Source: Hericium rajendrae
Lineage: Eukaryota > Basidiomycota > Agaricomycetes > Russulales > Hericiaceae
Assembly: GCA_033439255.1 (NCBI GenBank)
Contig: CM065888.1
Coordinates: 620,001-684,000, forward strand
DNA length: 64,000 bases
Direction: 5' to 3'
The first letter of the stretch is position 1. The number at the start of each line of letters is the position of its first letter. Below, piece after piece: positions 35,291 to 46,354 of the stretch. Position numbers and translations under genes: made by a program. The notes below the pieces were generated by a model. The model saw only the letters and a program-made list of their open reading frames with translations, did no database searches and had not been told where the DNA came from.

Positions 35291-35369
35291 GGGGGCTACC
35301 CATAGTCCAAGTGAATGAGGAACTTGGAGAGCGTACCATGCCACGAACTTATGTAGAATAGAATAGAGC

Positions 35370-35381
35370 GACTTGTACGTC
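35370..35381 (+). repeat. Left target-site duplication (12 bp)
   Basis: GACTTGTACGTC, repeated exactly at 35,534-35,545 on the other side of the poly(A)-ended insert. Confidence 0.8.
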
Positions 35382-35533
35382 AGACGGACCAGAGGGGGAG
35401 CATGAGCAGAGGATTCAGAGAGAACGGAGACGGACGAAAAGGCAACCGCATACATGTAATATTAGTCTAGACATGGGGGCAACCCTAAATAGACTTTAAA
35501 CTGGGAAAAAAAAAAAAAAAAAAAAAAAAAAAA
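35382..35533 (+). mobile_element. Short retroposed insert ending in a 28-nt poly(A)
   Basis: About 124 nt of unique sequence is followed by 28 uninterrupted A residues (35,506-35,533), and the whole is flanked by a perfect 12-bp direct repeat. This is the signature of target-primed reverse transcription by a non-LTR retrotransposon machinery. The insert shows no RNA polymerase III A/B box that I can recognise and no coding frame. It may be a SINE-like element, a 5'-truncated LINE tail, or a retrocopy of an unknown cellular RNA. It sits about 90 nt after the DUR3 stop codon. Confidence 0.75.
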
Positions 35534-35545
35534 GACTTGTACGTC
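35534..35545 (+). repeat. Right target-site duplication (12 bp)
   Basis: Second exact copy of GACTTGTACGTC, immediately after the poly(A) run. Confidence 0.8.
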
Positions 35546-36304
35546 TACGCTCATAGAGGGGCCAAAATTCACTTCATAATCACTGGCGTGACGGCTGTGC
35601 TGTGTGCAAGCAACTGCAGACTCTATGCTCTGTAGACTTCTGAGTTTCGGTACGTTCTGCATATTTATTGACATTTACTTTTTTTTTCACAGTTTGGCTC
35701 TAGCAAGTTTTGGCCATGATGATGATCAAACTGGTGCGCCATCATCGCGAAGCAGCGTCGGCGGCTGCCGGCGCTTTCGTCGGCCTGTCGTCGATTCATC
35801 CTGCACCTTCCTGCACCAACCGTAACTCTACGTTCACAGACGTTAGTAGGCCCCCAGGTATTCCATGCATTTCATTCCAGCTCGAGCACAACGTGTCTTC
35901 TTTCCGTGACGGAGATCCGCAATGGCACCAGACAACATGGCAGACGCCCCACCTGACCGACATTGTACATCCAAGCTGCATTCTATGCACCGTATCTCGA
36001 AACATATAGATTTCCCGATGAACACTATCGTCATATGTGCGTTCATCTGACCGGATTCTGGAAGCTCGTTTGAAGTGGATGCCTTCGATGGGTACAAAGG
36101 TATCCGCGCGCCAGTGCGGAGACTTAGACTGGGCCCTGCGCGCCGGCTACTAGTGAACAAACCTTTCCGATGTTGACTAAGAGGGACAGGAACGTGCAGA
36201 CAAAGCAGCCCATCGACCAGCCCACACCAGGTCCGCGTCGCCGTCATCAATGGGCACGACGACCATGACATCATCCGATATCCTCTGCTTCGGTCCCCCC
36301 GCCA

Positions 36305-36311
36305 TATATAA
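36305..36311 (+). promoter_or_regulatory. TATA box of AKR copy 1
   Basis: TATATAA 57 nt before the ATG at 36,368. The second AKR has TATATAAA at nearly the same distance. Confidence 0.5.
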
Positions 36312-36367
36312 TCCTCCACAAAATACCCATCAACCTGTCTCAACGTTCCCACCAACATTGATCAATA

Positions 36368-37777
36368 ATGTCTGCACCCGCACCCGCCCAGTCCGCCCCC
36401 ACCGCCCTCGCGCGCTATCGCATCCTCTCTCCCACCGCGGGCGTGCGCGTGTCGCCCCTCCAGCTCGGTGCCATGTCCATCGGTGACAAATGGGGCGGAA
36501 TGATGGGCTCCATGGACAAAAAGTCGAGCTTCGCGCTCCTCGATGCATATTACGACGCCGGAGGCAACTTCATCGACACCGCGAACGTCTAGTATGTCTG
36601 AAGGTGCTCGCGCATGGGTGGGTGCTGACGGTACTGCAGCCAAGACGAGTCCTCGGAAGAATTCATTGGAGAATGGGCCGAGCAGCGCGGCATTCGCGAC
36701 CAGCTCGTCATTGCAACGAAGGTAACCCTACCCGCACATATCCTCATCACACACCTGACCACCCCGACAGTATACCGCGAGTTGGAAGCGCAACGATCCA
36801 AATGTGAAGATTAAGGCGAGCTACATCGGCAACGGCGCAAAGTCGCTCTACGTCAGCATCGAGGCATCGTTGAAGAAGCTCCGGACAAGCTACATCGACA
36901 TCCTCTATATCCACTGGTGGGACTACGAGACGAGCATACCGGAGGTCATGAGCCATCTCCACCACCTCGTCGCCACGCGTAAGGTTATATACTTGGGTGC
37001 ATCTGTAAGCATTGCAAATGCAAACCGTATTATATGCACTGTCTGACGCCACGCACAGGATGTGCCCGCATGGGTCGTCGCCAAAGCGAACCAGTGGGCC
37101 CGTGACCATGGCAAGACGCCATTTAGCGTCTACCAAGGTCAATGGAGCATCCTCAAGCGTTCCTTCGAGCGCGAGATCATCCCCATGGCGCGCGAGGAGG
37201 GCCTCGCGCTCGCGCCCTGGGATGTCCTCGCATCAGGCAAGATCCGCACGGATGCGGAGGAGGAAGCACGCCGGCAGACCGGAGAGAAGGGGCGCACGAT
37301 GGCCTCCCCGAACTGGGAGCGCACGGAAGACGAGCGCGCGGTGTGCGCTGCGCTCGAGACGGTTGCGGCCGAGGTCGGCGCAGCGAGCATCCAGGCTGGT
37401 GCGTCTTGCGTCTCTCATTGTCTTTGCACGTGTGCGAGCTGACGTGTGTGCAGTCGCGATCGCGTACGTGATGCATAAGACGCCGTATGTATTTCCTATC
37501 GTCGGCGGGCGCAAGGTCGAGCATCTGCATGCGAACATCGCCGCGCTCTCCATCTCGCTTTCGCCGGCGCAGATCGAGTACCTCGAGAGTATCCTGCCCT
37601 TCGATCCCGGCTTCCCCAGCACCATGATCGTGAGTGCCCTGTACTATGTTGCGGGTGGGTAGCAAGGCTGATGTGGGTTGTTTGCAGGGCGATGGGACCC
37701 ACCACAACCGCTTCTTCGGGATGACGGCGCACTTCGATCGCTGGCCGCTGCAGGAGCCGATCCGGCCCTCTCAGTAA
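36368..37777 (+). CDS. Aldo/keto reductase, aryl-alcohol dehydrogenase type (copy 1)
   Basis: Six exons (36368-36591, 36640-36721, 36771-37004, 37059-37398, 37454-37629, 37688-37777) give 381 aa. AKRs interconvert aldehydes or ketones and alcohols with NADPH in a TIM barrel; this branch acts on aryl alcohols in wood-decay fungi. The catalytic set is visible: Asp and Tyr in [10 protein letters not shown] (Tyr codon split by intron 1), Lys in LVIATKY, and His in DILYIHWWD. The segment [16 protein letters not shown] and the C-terminal [13 protein letters not shown], which contacts the cofactor phosphate, are intact. The copy at 39,378 is a close tandem duplicate. Cytosolic, as no signal is seen. 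The precise substrate cannot be told from sequence. Confidence 0.92.
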
Positions 37778-39377
37778 ATCGAATACGCAGCGAATGAGAG
37801 GCAGACGGTGCACGTAGCGCCCGCAGGCAGAGCTGTAAAGTATCTGTAGTTGTATGCATGTATGAGCGCAATCACTTTCGTAGCAAAGACAAAATCGCAG
37901 GGCCTACTGCTGATTTTAAGAGTCAATGATTGCATGAAATCAGACGGCATTCTATGGTGCGTTTCCATGTTGTTTGCGGGAAGCCGAGTCTCGATAAGTT
38001 AGCAAGATCGAGAGTTGGGCGCTTGCCGTGAGCAGATAAGATTAGATCTCGGGCATCTTCCACGATCTCTTGCAATTTCTCTTCCCGCCCTCCGCCACCT
38101 TTCAAGTTTCCATACTACACATCACGAGGCAGAGCCGGGGCTAGATGATGCTGAAGACCCACATTTTATCTCACCACATAATGACCGCCAGAGCTCCTAG
38201 ATCGACGCAAGAACATGGGCTGTATCACCATCTGCTTGACAATGGAGACGGCGCAGTCATGAGCGAGGAGCAGGCCCACTGAGGTGTGCCAGACGACATG
38301 AATTTCAAGGCATATACATTGTCCCTTTTGATGTTCTTGCCGACATTAAAGTAATCGTCTTAATCAATTGGTCGATGAGAACGAGTCGGGACGCGCATGG
38401 CGCGGGCACGGTGAGTTCTCTCACGAGCCATCCACATCGGCGGCCCATGACTCTTTCTCCCATGCAGCTTGGAGATCATTGTCGTGCACAATTTGTTTGC
38501 AGTATCTCATGCAGGCGCTCTCAGACCTGTCTACGGCCTAGCGCAGCTACGCCTGCCGCGTCGCGCATATATCTCGCGTCTCGCGTCTCTGCCGTCAGTG
38601 TTATCGTCATCCGACCTCGTACGCACGCTTCCTGATGCCGACTGTGTAGAGCTAGCGAACATTGTCTTTCCTCACCGTCAAAGTTCGGCTGCTAGCGCTA
38701 CGACGGCGCTTTCTCCCTTTCTAGGGACGACATCACACGTACATAATGACTCTCCGGCTTCACTCTGGACACGTTCACTGCACGACACCGCAACTGGACT
38801 ACTGATGACCCCACGTGCGGACTCGCCGCCGTCACTTTTTGCCTCTGAACCTCAAACAGCAGATACAAACACCATCCGCTCAAGGGAGACTATCTCCGCC
38901 GCTGCTACTACTATATCCCATCCGCGCCTCTCATTGTTAAGTCTCTTTCTCTTCGCAGATCAGATGGTTTAGAGAAAATGGGCATGGCATTAACAGCTAG
39001 TTGATAAGCCCATCTGCGATAATTCAAAAATGATGATGTCCTTCGTGCATCTCGCCGTCGATCGCTGGGATCTTTCCTTGCCTTCTGCTGGTGACATCGC
39101 AGAGATCCGCAATGGAACACAGAAGACCAGAACACGGGTTTCAATACGTCTGGCCGGAGCATCGCATCCAGACCACACTCGGAAGTCGTGTGTCGGAACT
39201 GCAGTTCCGATCTCGCGGTACTATCATCCATTCATCTGGATGAGTCTTTGACAGCTCCAATAAATTGTGTGCCTTCGATGGGTGCGAGTCTATGTGATCC
39301 TATCACCGTATATAAACCTCCTCAAAGTACCCAATTCTATACGTCCTCAATCACTTTCCCTCTAGCATTGATCAGCA
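37778..39377. other. Intergenic between tandem AKR genes
   Basis: A 167-codon open frame (38,469-38,972, forward) has no recognisable domain, is Ser/Thr/Ala-rich, and I do not call it a gene. From about 39,040 the sequence resembles the upstream region of AKR copy 1. Confidence 0.45.
39309..39316 (+). promoter_or_regulatory. TATA box of AKR copy 2
   Basis: TATATAAA 62 nt before the ATG at 39,378, in a promoter region related to that of AKR copy 1. Confidence 0.5.
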
Positions 39378-40832
39378 ATGTCGACCCCCGCCCAGTCCGC
39401 GCCCACTGCCCTCGCACGCTACCGCGTTCTCTCTCCCACCGCCGGCGTGCGTGTCTCGCCCCTCCAGCTCGGTGCCATGTCCATCGGTGACAAGTGGGGA
39501 GGCATGATGGGCGCGATGGACAAAACATCGAGCTTTGCACTCCTTGACGCCTATTTTGACGCCGGCGGCAATTTCATTGACACTGCGAACGTTTAGTGCG
39601 TCTCCATCTGAGTGCGTGTGGCTATTGCTGACTGCTTTTCAGCCAGGACGGGTCCTCGGAAGAATTTATTGGTGAATGGGCCGAGGCACGCGGTATCCGC
39701 GACCAGCTCGTCATCTCGACAAAGGTACGCCTGTCTACCTAATTCGTTTCTGCGTGTATCTGACGTTTTCGAAAGTATGCCGCGACTTCGAAACTCAACG
39801 ACCCGAACGTAAAGATCAAGGCAGGGACCCTCGGCAACGGCGCCAAATCACTCTACGTCAGCGTCGAGGAGTCGCTCAAGAGGCTCCGTACGAACTACAT
39901 TGACATTTACTACATCCACTGGTGGGACTACGAAACGAGTATTCCGGAGGTCATGAGCCAACTCCATCACCTCGTCGCGGCGCGCAAAGTCCTCTACCTT
40001 GTGTGTCATTTGTCCTTTTCAGTCTTTTCTCGCTTGTCGCTCATGTAGATCATGACAATAGGGTGCATCTGTAAGAATCTGACTCTGTGTGGTTTATGCG
40101 CCAGCTAAGGTCGTGCAGAACATGCCTGCATGGGTCGTCGCCAAAGCAAACCAGTGGGCCCGCGACCACGGCAAGACACCCTTCAGCATCTACCAGGGCC
40201 AATGGAACATTCTCAAGCGTTCCTTCGAGCGCGAGATCATCCCCATGGCTCGCGACGAGGGCCTCGCGCTTGCGCCATGGGATGTACTCGCGTCGGGCAA
40301 GATCCGAACGGACGCGGAGGAGGAAGCGCGCCGGCAGAGCGGCGAGAAGGGGCGCCAGATGAACAGTCCCAACTGGGAGCGTACGGAAGACGAGCGCGCG
40401 GTGTGCGCCGCGCTGGAGAAGGTCGCCGCTGAGATCGGCACGAAGAGCATCCAGGCTGGTATGTACTCCCTCTGAACCACATACACGTAGAACGGAACTG
40501 ATTTGCGGATAGTGGCGATCGCGTACGTGATGCAGAAGACGCCGTACGTGTTCCCCATCGTTGGCGGGCGCAAGATCGAGCATCTGCACGCAAACATCGC
40601 CGCGCTCTCTATCTCTCTTTCGCCCACGCAGATCGCATATCTCGAGAGCATCCTGCCCTTCGACCCCGGCTTTCCCAGCACTATGATCGTGAGTGTCCCT
40701 GTGCTGCATATGGTGAGGATTGCTGATGTAGGTCAATTGCAGGGCGATGGAACACGCCTGAATGATTCTTTCGCCGCGACAGCGCATTTCGATCACTGGC
40801 CGATGCGGGAGCCGATCCGGCCCTCTCACTGA
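39378..40832 (+). CDS. Aldo/keto reductase, aryl-alcohol dehydrogenase type (copy 2)
   Basis: Seven exons (39378-39595, 39643-39724, 39776-40000, 40062-40070, 40119-40458, 40513-40688, 40743-40832) give 379 aa. Catalytic Asp/Tyr (NFIDTANVY), Lys (LVISTKY) and His (IYYIHWWD) are present. Exons 2, 5, 6 and 7 have the same lengths as exons 2, 4, 5 and 6 of copy 1. Where copy 1 has one 234-nt exon, this copy has 225 nt, a new intron, and a 9-nt exon GGTGCATCT (Gly-Ala-Ser), which sum to 234. That exon restores the conserved LGAS segment, so an intron was gained here or lost in copy 1. Function as for copy 1. Confidence 0.92.
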
Positions 40833-41939
40833 AGCACATATACTCACAAGCACAAAATAGGGGTCCATGCGACGCCCGCGGTCAGAGGTGTAAAATGTCT
40901 GTATTTGTATACTGCATCAACTTGCACTGGCTCGGAGTGTTGAGGTTCATCTCCAAGTGATTGACCCAAGTGTCTTTCGAACGCTTGAGAGGACAGAATC
41001 GGAACTGATCGGAATACACGCGACACTTCATCTTCCATTCAGGCATCCGAGACTCGGAGAATCCACACTAATCGTTCTGTGTTCCGTTCGTTTTCCGTGC
41101 CGCGTCTGCAAAAGTGTCGTCAAGGGACACTGGTCACTGGGACAAACAACGTGCCAATCCGATGGAACTGCACAAGAACATGAGATCCTCTTTACCAAGA
41201 CAAGATCGAATACTTACGACGAAGACGTCGAACCTCTTTATGCTCATTCTCGTCCAGAAAGCTCGCAATGCATGTGTGTTTTCACGCGCATACACTTGCA
41301 CCCATCCAAGGCACCCACTTCAATTAAACATCCAGGATTCAATCAGATTAACGTACGGATAGATGAAAATGCCCTGAGAGCGGAAGATGCGAGGCACGAT
41401 GCTGGACGTGGTTTGCGTCTTTGGCCGCAAGTATGTTGTCTACCTGGTGCGGCTTCGAGTCTCCGTCATAGACAGATGAAAGGTATACCGCGCTCGAGCC
41501 ATATTTGAGTACCTGAGCAGCCGAAGTACAGTATCGGCGGACGCGTTATAACGTCTGCTGGGAGCGAAAATAGGACTCCAAGGCAGAATTGAAGGATTTC
41601 TAAATGACACCGCATTGTTGACGCTTGTAGGCGTCTTGAAAAAGCGTGGGCTGTCCCGAAGAGTCCTCAGTTTGACCTTCTACCATCATCACAACATCGC
41701 ACTGGAAAGTTCGTATCAAGGGAGCGAATAAAGCGGAAGCAACGTACCGGCTTCCTCATAACTTCAACGACGTACAAGATCCTGAGGTACGAGTCCAACT
41801 CTCCCGCCCCACCCAAAAAACGTGACGAAGTCTGTTAACTCGCAGATCACGGCCGACATGATAGTACGCACACATACACAATGTATAAGGTACAAATAGA
41901 TCTCTAGTACAGTACACCCCGCCCGACGTCCCACCTGCC
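40833..41939. other. Intergenic with an inverted remnant of an AKR upstream region
   Basis: About 41,290-41,500 matches the reverse complement of about 35,905-36,110, the AKR copy 1 upstream region, at moderate similarity. No AKR coding sequence follows it. A 183-codon open frame over this stretch is not called because it overlaps this non-coding homology. Confidence 0.5.
41290..41500 (-). repeat. Inverted copy of the AKR upstream region
   Basis: Shared stretches include CCCATC(C/G)AAGGCA followed by CCACTTCAA, and a TATGTTGTCT / CCATGTTGTCT segment followed by CTCCGTCA. Indels separate the matches, so the copy is old. Confidence 0.5.
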
Positions 41940-43325
41940 CTAAGGCACGCTCCCCACCTCCGTAATCGCATCCTCCCACTCCTTCAACATCGCGCCGACC
42001 CGCCCATTCCTCGCCCGGATATCTGAGACGGCATCGTTCCCAAGCGGAAGCCATAGCGGCCATGGGCGGCCCCGCGCGCGGCCCTCGCCCCGCACGACGT
42101 CGACAACGAGCTCCATGCCCACCAGCGGATCGCCCTGCCCGGGGCGCGCGCCAAGCGTGCTGAAGCGCTCTGCGATCGCGGTTCGCGTGCCTGCGTAGTC
42201 GCCGATCGGTGTGCCGCTCGTCGTGGACGGGTAGATCCCGGGTGTTTTGAAGGACCCGGGGCAGACTATGAGCACGCGGATGTTGAAAGGCGCAAGCTCG
42301 GCCGAGAGGGTTTCGCCGTAGGCTGTCGATGCGGGGTAAGGTAAAGGGTAAGCGGGGAAAAGGCAGGGGACATACAATGTACGGCGGCTTTCGAGATGGC
42401 GTAGAGACCTGGAGATAAGGGTCAGAAGGATGGCTGCGAAACCTGGGATTGCCACACGTACCAATGCCCTGGATACAGAAACCACGAAAGCCGTAAGTAC
42501 ATCAGTCTTCGCGTAACTCACCAATCAGGATGCCCCAGGGCAATGAACGGGACTTACCGGGAACTCATTCCGCCATGCTGATCGGCTGCCAATGATCACG
42601 ACCGTCCCGTCCTTCCGCGAGCGCATGTGGGGGAGCACGGCGTTGGTGACGTTCATGACACCAAACAGGTTGGTCTGCAGCGACTGCGCGAGGTACTCCG
42701 CCCTGTGGTGTCGCCACACGTCAGCCAAGTGCCAAGTCTCCACATCATGGAGTCCGACACGGAACGCGCATGACGGAAGGAGAGAAGGAAGGAGCACGTC
42801 ACGACCAAGACAGGCAATGCCATGGACACCCGGCGTAGAACCCATCACCGATTGGCATTGAACGCCAATCACGCATCACGCATCACAATCGTACCACGGT
42901 TCGCCGATCTCCAGACTTCTCGTCCCCCTCCCGCACAAAAGTACTCAGACGCACTCACCCGCCCTCCTCCTGGATCGCGCGGATGCCGATGCCTGCGTTG
43001 TTCACGAGCACGTCGACGCGCCCCCATACGCTGATCGCGCTGTCCACGCGCGCCTTGATTTCGGAGGCGGGGTGCGAGACGTCAAGCGCGAAGACGTGCG
43101 CACGCGCGGAGTCGGCAGGCGGCAGCTCGCCCGTAGGAAACTTTGCGATATTGCGGACGCCTGCGAGGACACGGTCTCCGCGCGCGAGTACGCGCTTGGT
43201 GAGCGCGAAACCGAGGCCTGCGGACGCACCTGCGGGTGTTCCGAATCAGCTCAGGTGAATACAGCATAAAAAGGGAGGCACGCACCGGTGATGAGCCAGA
43301 TGCGGGAGCCCTTTGCTTCTACCAT
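41940..43325 (-). CDS. Short-chain dehydrogenase/reductase (SDR copy 1)
   Basis: Six exons on the reverse strand (43325-43286, 43229-42959, 42702-42558, 42468-42462, 42408-42376, 42322-41940) give 292 aa. Classical SDRs oxidise or reduce hydroxyl/keto groups with NAD(P)H. The Rossmann motif TGASAGLG (the first Gly codon split by intron 1), NNAG, the catalytic Ser in IIGSRSAW, and YAISK with the active-site Tyr and Lys are all present. The fourth exon is only 7 nt (GGCATTG), giving Gly-Ile-Gly directly before the catalytic YxxxK. Intron 2 is unusually long at 256 nt. The paralogue at 44,979 has the same exon order, the same 7-nt exon and an identical 33-nt exon after it. The two genes are divergent. 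Substrate unknown. Confidence 0.9.
42462..42468 (-). other. 7-nt microexon of SDR copy 1
   Basis: GGCATTG, preceded by a TCCAG acceptor and followed by a GTACGT donor on the reverse strand. Its inclusion keeps the reading frame and restores the conserved residues before YAISK. Confidence 0.75.
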
Positions 43326-44978
43326 CGTAGGTCTATCGTATCTCTAAGTCTCTGCTATAGGGGTGAAGAAATGCAGATCTGTAGCTTTGGACCGGGCGAG
43401 GCTTTTATCTGCTCTCCGTGATGGAATTCAGGGAAAATTGCCGATGGCGTTACGGTTCATGACGTCGGTTAACGACGACAGGACATTTGATATTCGGCTG
43501 CGGCCCCTTTGCGATATCCGCCCGCGCTCTCGGCGCGATTGTATCATGGCTTTACTATTTAATCGTTGCGACGGACCTTGACGCTGCGCCCGATGCGGAC
43601 ACCGCTCGTCGGTGGAAGAGCAATTGCGAAGAGTACAATCGATATGTAGGTCTGATATAAGACCGCGACGTACGGCATACTGTATAGGATTCACCCGATA
43701 CCTAAGAGTCTAGACCGCCTTTTCTTCTTCATTTATGACGATACGCTCAAGTTGCGGGGCATAGTTCGAGCATTGAACATCTCCGAATTATCTTCGCGTG
43801 GAATCGCCATTGACAGTGGTCCCCGCCTTTTTCTTTGCACCTTGCGACACGTTGAGAAGATACAGCAAATGTGCATGTGTTGATGCATCTGATGGCAGAG
43901 GAGTCGCGTCGGAGAACATAAAGTTTGGAGACTTTGGCTGTCGGAGAATGAAAATTTTGATCCGGTTCCCGGCTCCGCGAATCGCCAACAAGAGGCGTAC
44001 AACGATGCCCCCACAAAAACCCAGAAGTTCTATACAGACGGGTCTGTACTTGCGCGATGGCGGCGGTGATGACTTATCTTACGTTTTTCTGTGAGTCAAA
44101 CAGAAGCTGAACACGTTGGGCATGTGGGCTGATTTTAACACCTCGTGACTAGGGCCACCCTGTGAAGCTGAAGTGCTCGCCGACGTGCATGTTGCATCTC
44201 GACGACCATCGATCATCCCCATATGTCCAGATTTACCGTGGAGAAGACTAAACTACTGTATCATTAAAGGCGCAACCTTGACCAGCGTCTCGTCGACTCA
44301 ACGCAGTCCCTTTATGATCTATTCATATATGATATAACACCGATTCTTGCGCCTTGTACGATGTGAAGGATGTAAGTCAACGTTTCTTGGTCGTCATCTC
44401 GTATTGGCCGACCAGGGTAACAAGTCGTTGGAAGCCAATCGATATCATGAGCAATGAACGGCGGAGGCAATCTCATTTCCAGCTGCGCATGCCGCGATCA
44501 TGGTCTATTTTTCGCATGTTTCCTGCGGTCATTGTCATGGCCGACGACCGACGTGGGCCCGTGGCATACCAACGCTTTGGGAATATATAGGTGCCTGTGC
44601 GTTCATCTCATCATCGTGTCAATGCAGATCCATACATGGCGGGTATTTTGTCCGAACGCAACCCACAGGCGCATGACCACGTTTGGCGCTGACGACTCGG
44701 ACGACGGATGCATCTGCTGTGTACAGTGTAGTGTATGGGATCGGGCGGATGCCGACTTCGCTGGGCAGCTCCGGCTTCCATGTAACATCAGACATGCGCT
44801 CACTGTCGATCTTGTAGCTCCGGCGGCAGCTATATGCGGCTACATCACTGAACGTGTAGCATAGCCGGAACCTCATCCACCTCCTGTATCCGCAGTACTC
44901 ACGGCTTGACGCGCAACATCTTTTCTTTTCCTTCGCTCACAACACAGAATTTACTGATAAAGTCAAGAGAAGTGCACC
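43326..44978. other. Divergent intergenic region between SDR paralogues
   Basis: 1.65 kb shared upstream by SDR copy 1 (reverse) and copy 2 (forward). Open frames here lack splice continuity or recognisable domains. It could hold a shared promoter, but no conserved site was identified. Confidence 0.45.
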
Positions 44979-46121
44979 ATGATGGCACAAGACGATTATC
45001 CCATGTCGTCGCAAAAAGTCTGGCTTATTACCGGTGCGTCTCACGTCCCTAACACGCGTACTGCCCGAAGAGCTCAATCCTGCATATACATAGGCGCAGC
45101 CTCCGGCCTTGGCGCAAGCCTTGTCGGCGTCGTCCTCGCGCGCGGCGACAAAGTCATCGCGACCACGCGCCCGTCCTCGCTCGCAAAACTGCAGTCCGTC
45201 ATCACAGCGCTAGCGGCGCTAAAAGACAGCGTGCGCGTGCTTCCGCTCGACATTACGGACAGCCCTGAGGCACTTACGGAGACTGCGCGGCAGGCCGCGT
45301 TCGTGTGGGGCCACATCGACGTGCTGGTGAACAATGCGGGCGGGCCCGTTGTGGGCATAAGCGAGGAAGTCGGTGCGGATGCCTGGATGCGCCAGTTCCA
45401 ACAAGTTTTCGGGACCGTGAATGTCACGAATGCGGTCCTTCCATATATGCGGGCGCAGAGGGAGGGGACAATCGTGATCATTGGAAGCCGGTCGGCATGG
45501 AAGAATGACTTTCCTGTAAGCCTATATGCTTTGCAACGAGTGTATCCTGCGAGTGTATCCTGACGGCTGAATAAAATCTGCGTAGTGTGTCGGTACGTGA
45601 CGGACTTCGCTCATGCGATAATAGGATAAATGGCTTACTATGTACAGGACCGTACGCAGCGTCCAAGGCCGCAGTGCACTGTAAGTCCAAACCAGCTTTT
45701 TTCCTTGTTCATTATAATATACGCGCATGCAGCCTATGCAGACACGCTCGCTGCCGAGGTCGCACCATTCAACATCCGCGTGCTCGCCGTCGCGCCCGCG
45801 TCCTTCCGCACACCAGGCTTCGTGCCGCCGAAGCCGGAAGGGACACCGATCGCGGACTATGAGCCCGTGCGCGCAGCAGGCGCCGCGCGTGTGCGGGAAC
45901 GTATACTTGAAAACCCGGATCTATGCGACCCGCGCAAGGGCATGGAGATCATCGCGGATGTGGTGCGAGGCGAGGGCCACGCGCGTGGAAAGGCGTGGCC
46001 CAGTTTGCTGTTTCTCGGGAAGGAGGCGGAACTTCATATACGCGAGAAGATTGGTAAGTGGGAGAGAGATTTGGATGAGTGGAAAGAGGTTGGGGAGGAT
46101 GTGGCGGAAGACAGAAAGTAG
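44979..46121 (+). CDS. Short-chain dehydrogenase/reductase (SDR copy 2)
   Basis: Five exons (44979-45033, 45094-45515, 45586-45592, 45648-45680, 45733-46121) give 301 aa. Motifs are TGAASGLG (cofactor), NNAG, IIGSRSAW (catalytic Ser) and YAASK. The third exon is a 7-nt TGTGTCG, at the same place and phase as the 7-nt exon of SDR copy 1, and the next exon is 33 nt in both. An upstream in-frame alternative does not exist; the start at 44,979 is followed directly by a second Met. Its stop lies 234 nt before the stop of the convergent NOP4-like gene. Substrate unknown, but the family (fungal relatives of oxidoreductases with YxxxK and C-terminal DVVRGEGxARG) is clear. Confidence 0.9.
45586..45592 (+). 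other. 7-nt microexon of SDR copy 2
   Basis: TGTGTCG, with GTAG before and GTACGTGA after. The flanking introns are of normal size (70 and 55 nt), and the frame only closes with this exon included. Confidence 0.75.
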
Positions 46122-46354
46122 GTGAGGGTGCATGCTATGAGAGCAAAGGCTCTTGATCTGGTCTCGTTGCGTGAATCGACAGACTGCACTATCCACTGTA
46201 GATAAGATATCGTGTAGTATATGTCCTTACAGTCTTTCGTGGCCAGGGCGATCCTGACTTCCGACTCATCATGGTATAGGCTAAAATAGGTATCCACATG
46301 GTCCTAACGCCCACAGTTCTATAGCCTCCAAAGCGACCGTATAACATTACGCCC

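Larger units (their letters stand above)
35291..36367. other. Intergenic: retroposed insert plus promoter of the first AKR
   Basis: The left part contains the DUR3 3' flank with a poly(A)-tailed insert. From about 35,880 the sequence resembles the upstream region of the second AKR (39,040-39,377), and part of it is also found inverted at about 41,290-41,500. Confidence 0.55.

Noticed and set aside
38469-38972. 167-codon forward open frame between the AKR genes
   Set aside because: Composition is Ser/Thr/Ala-rich, no domain, no splice partners and no counterpart near AKR copy 1.
40957-41508. 183-codon forward open frame after AKR copy 2
   Set aside because: It overlaps DNA that is homologous to the non-coding upstream region of AKR copy 1 in inverted orientation.
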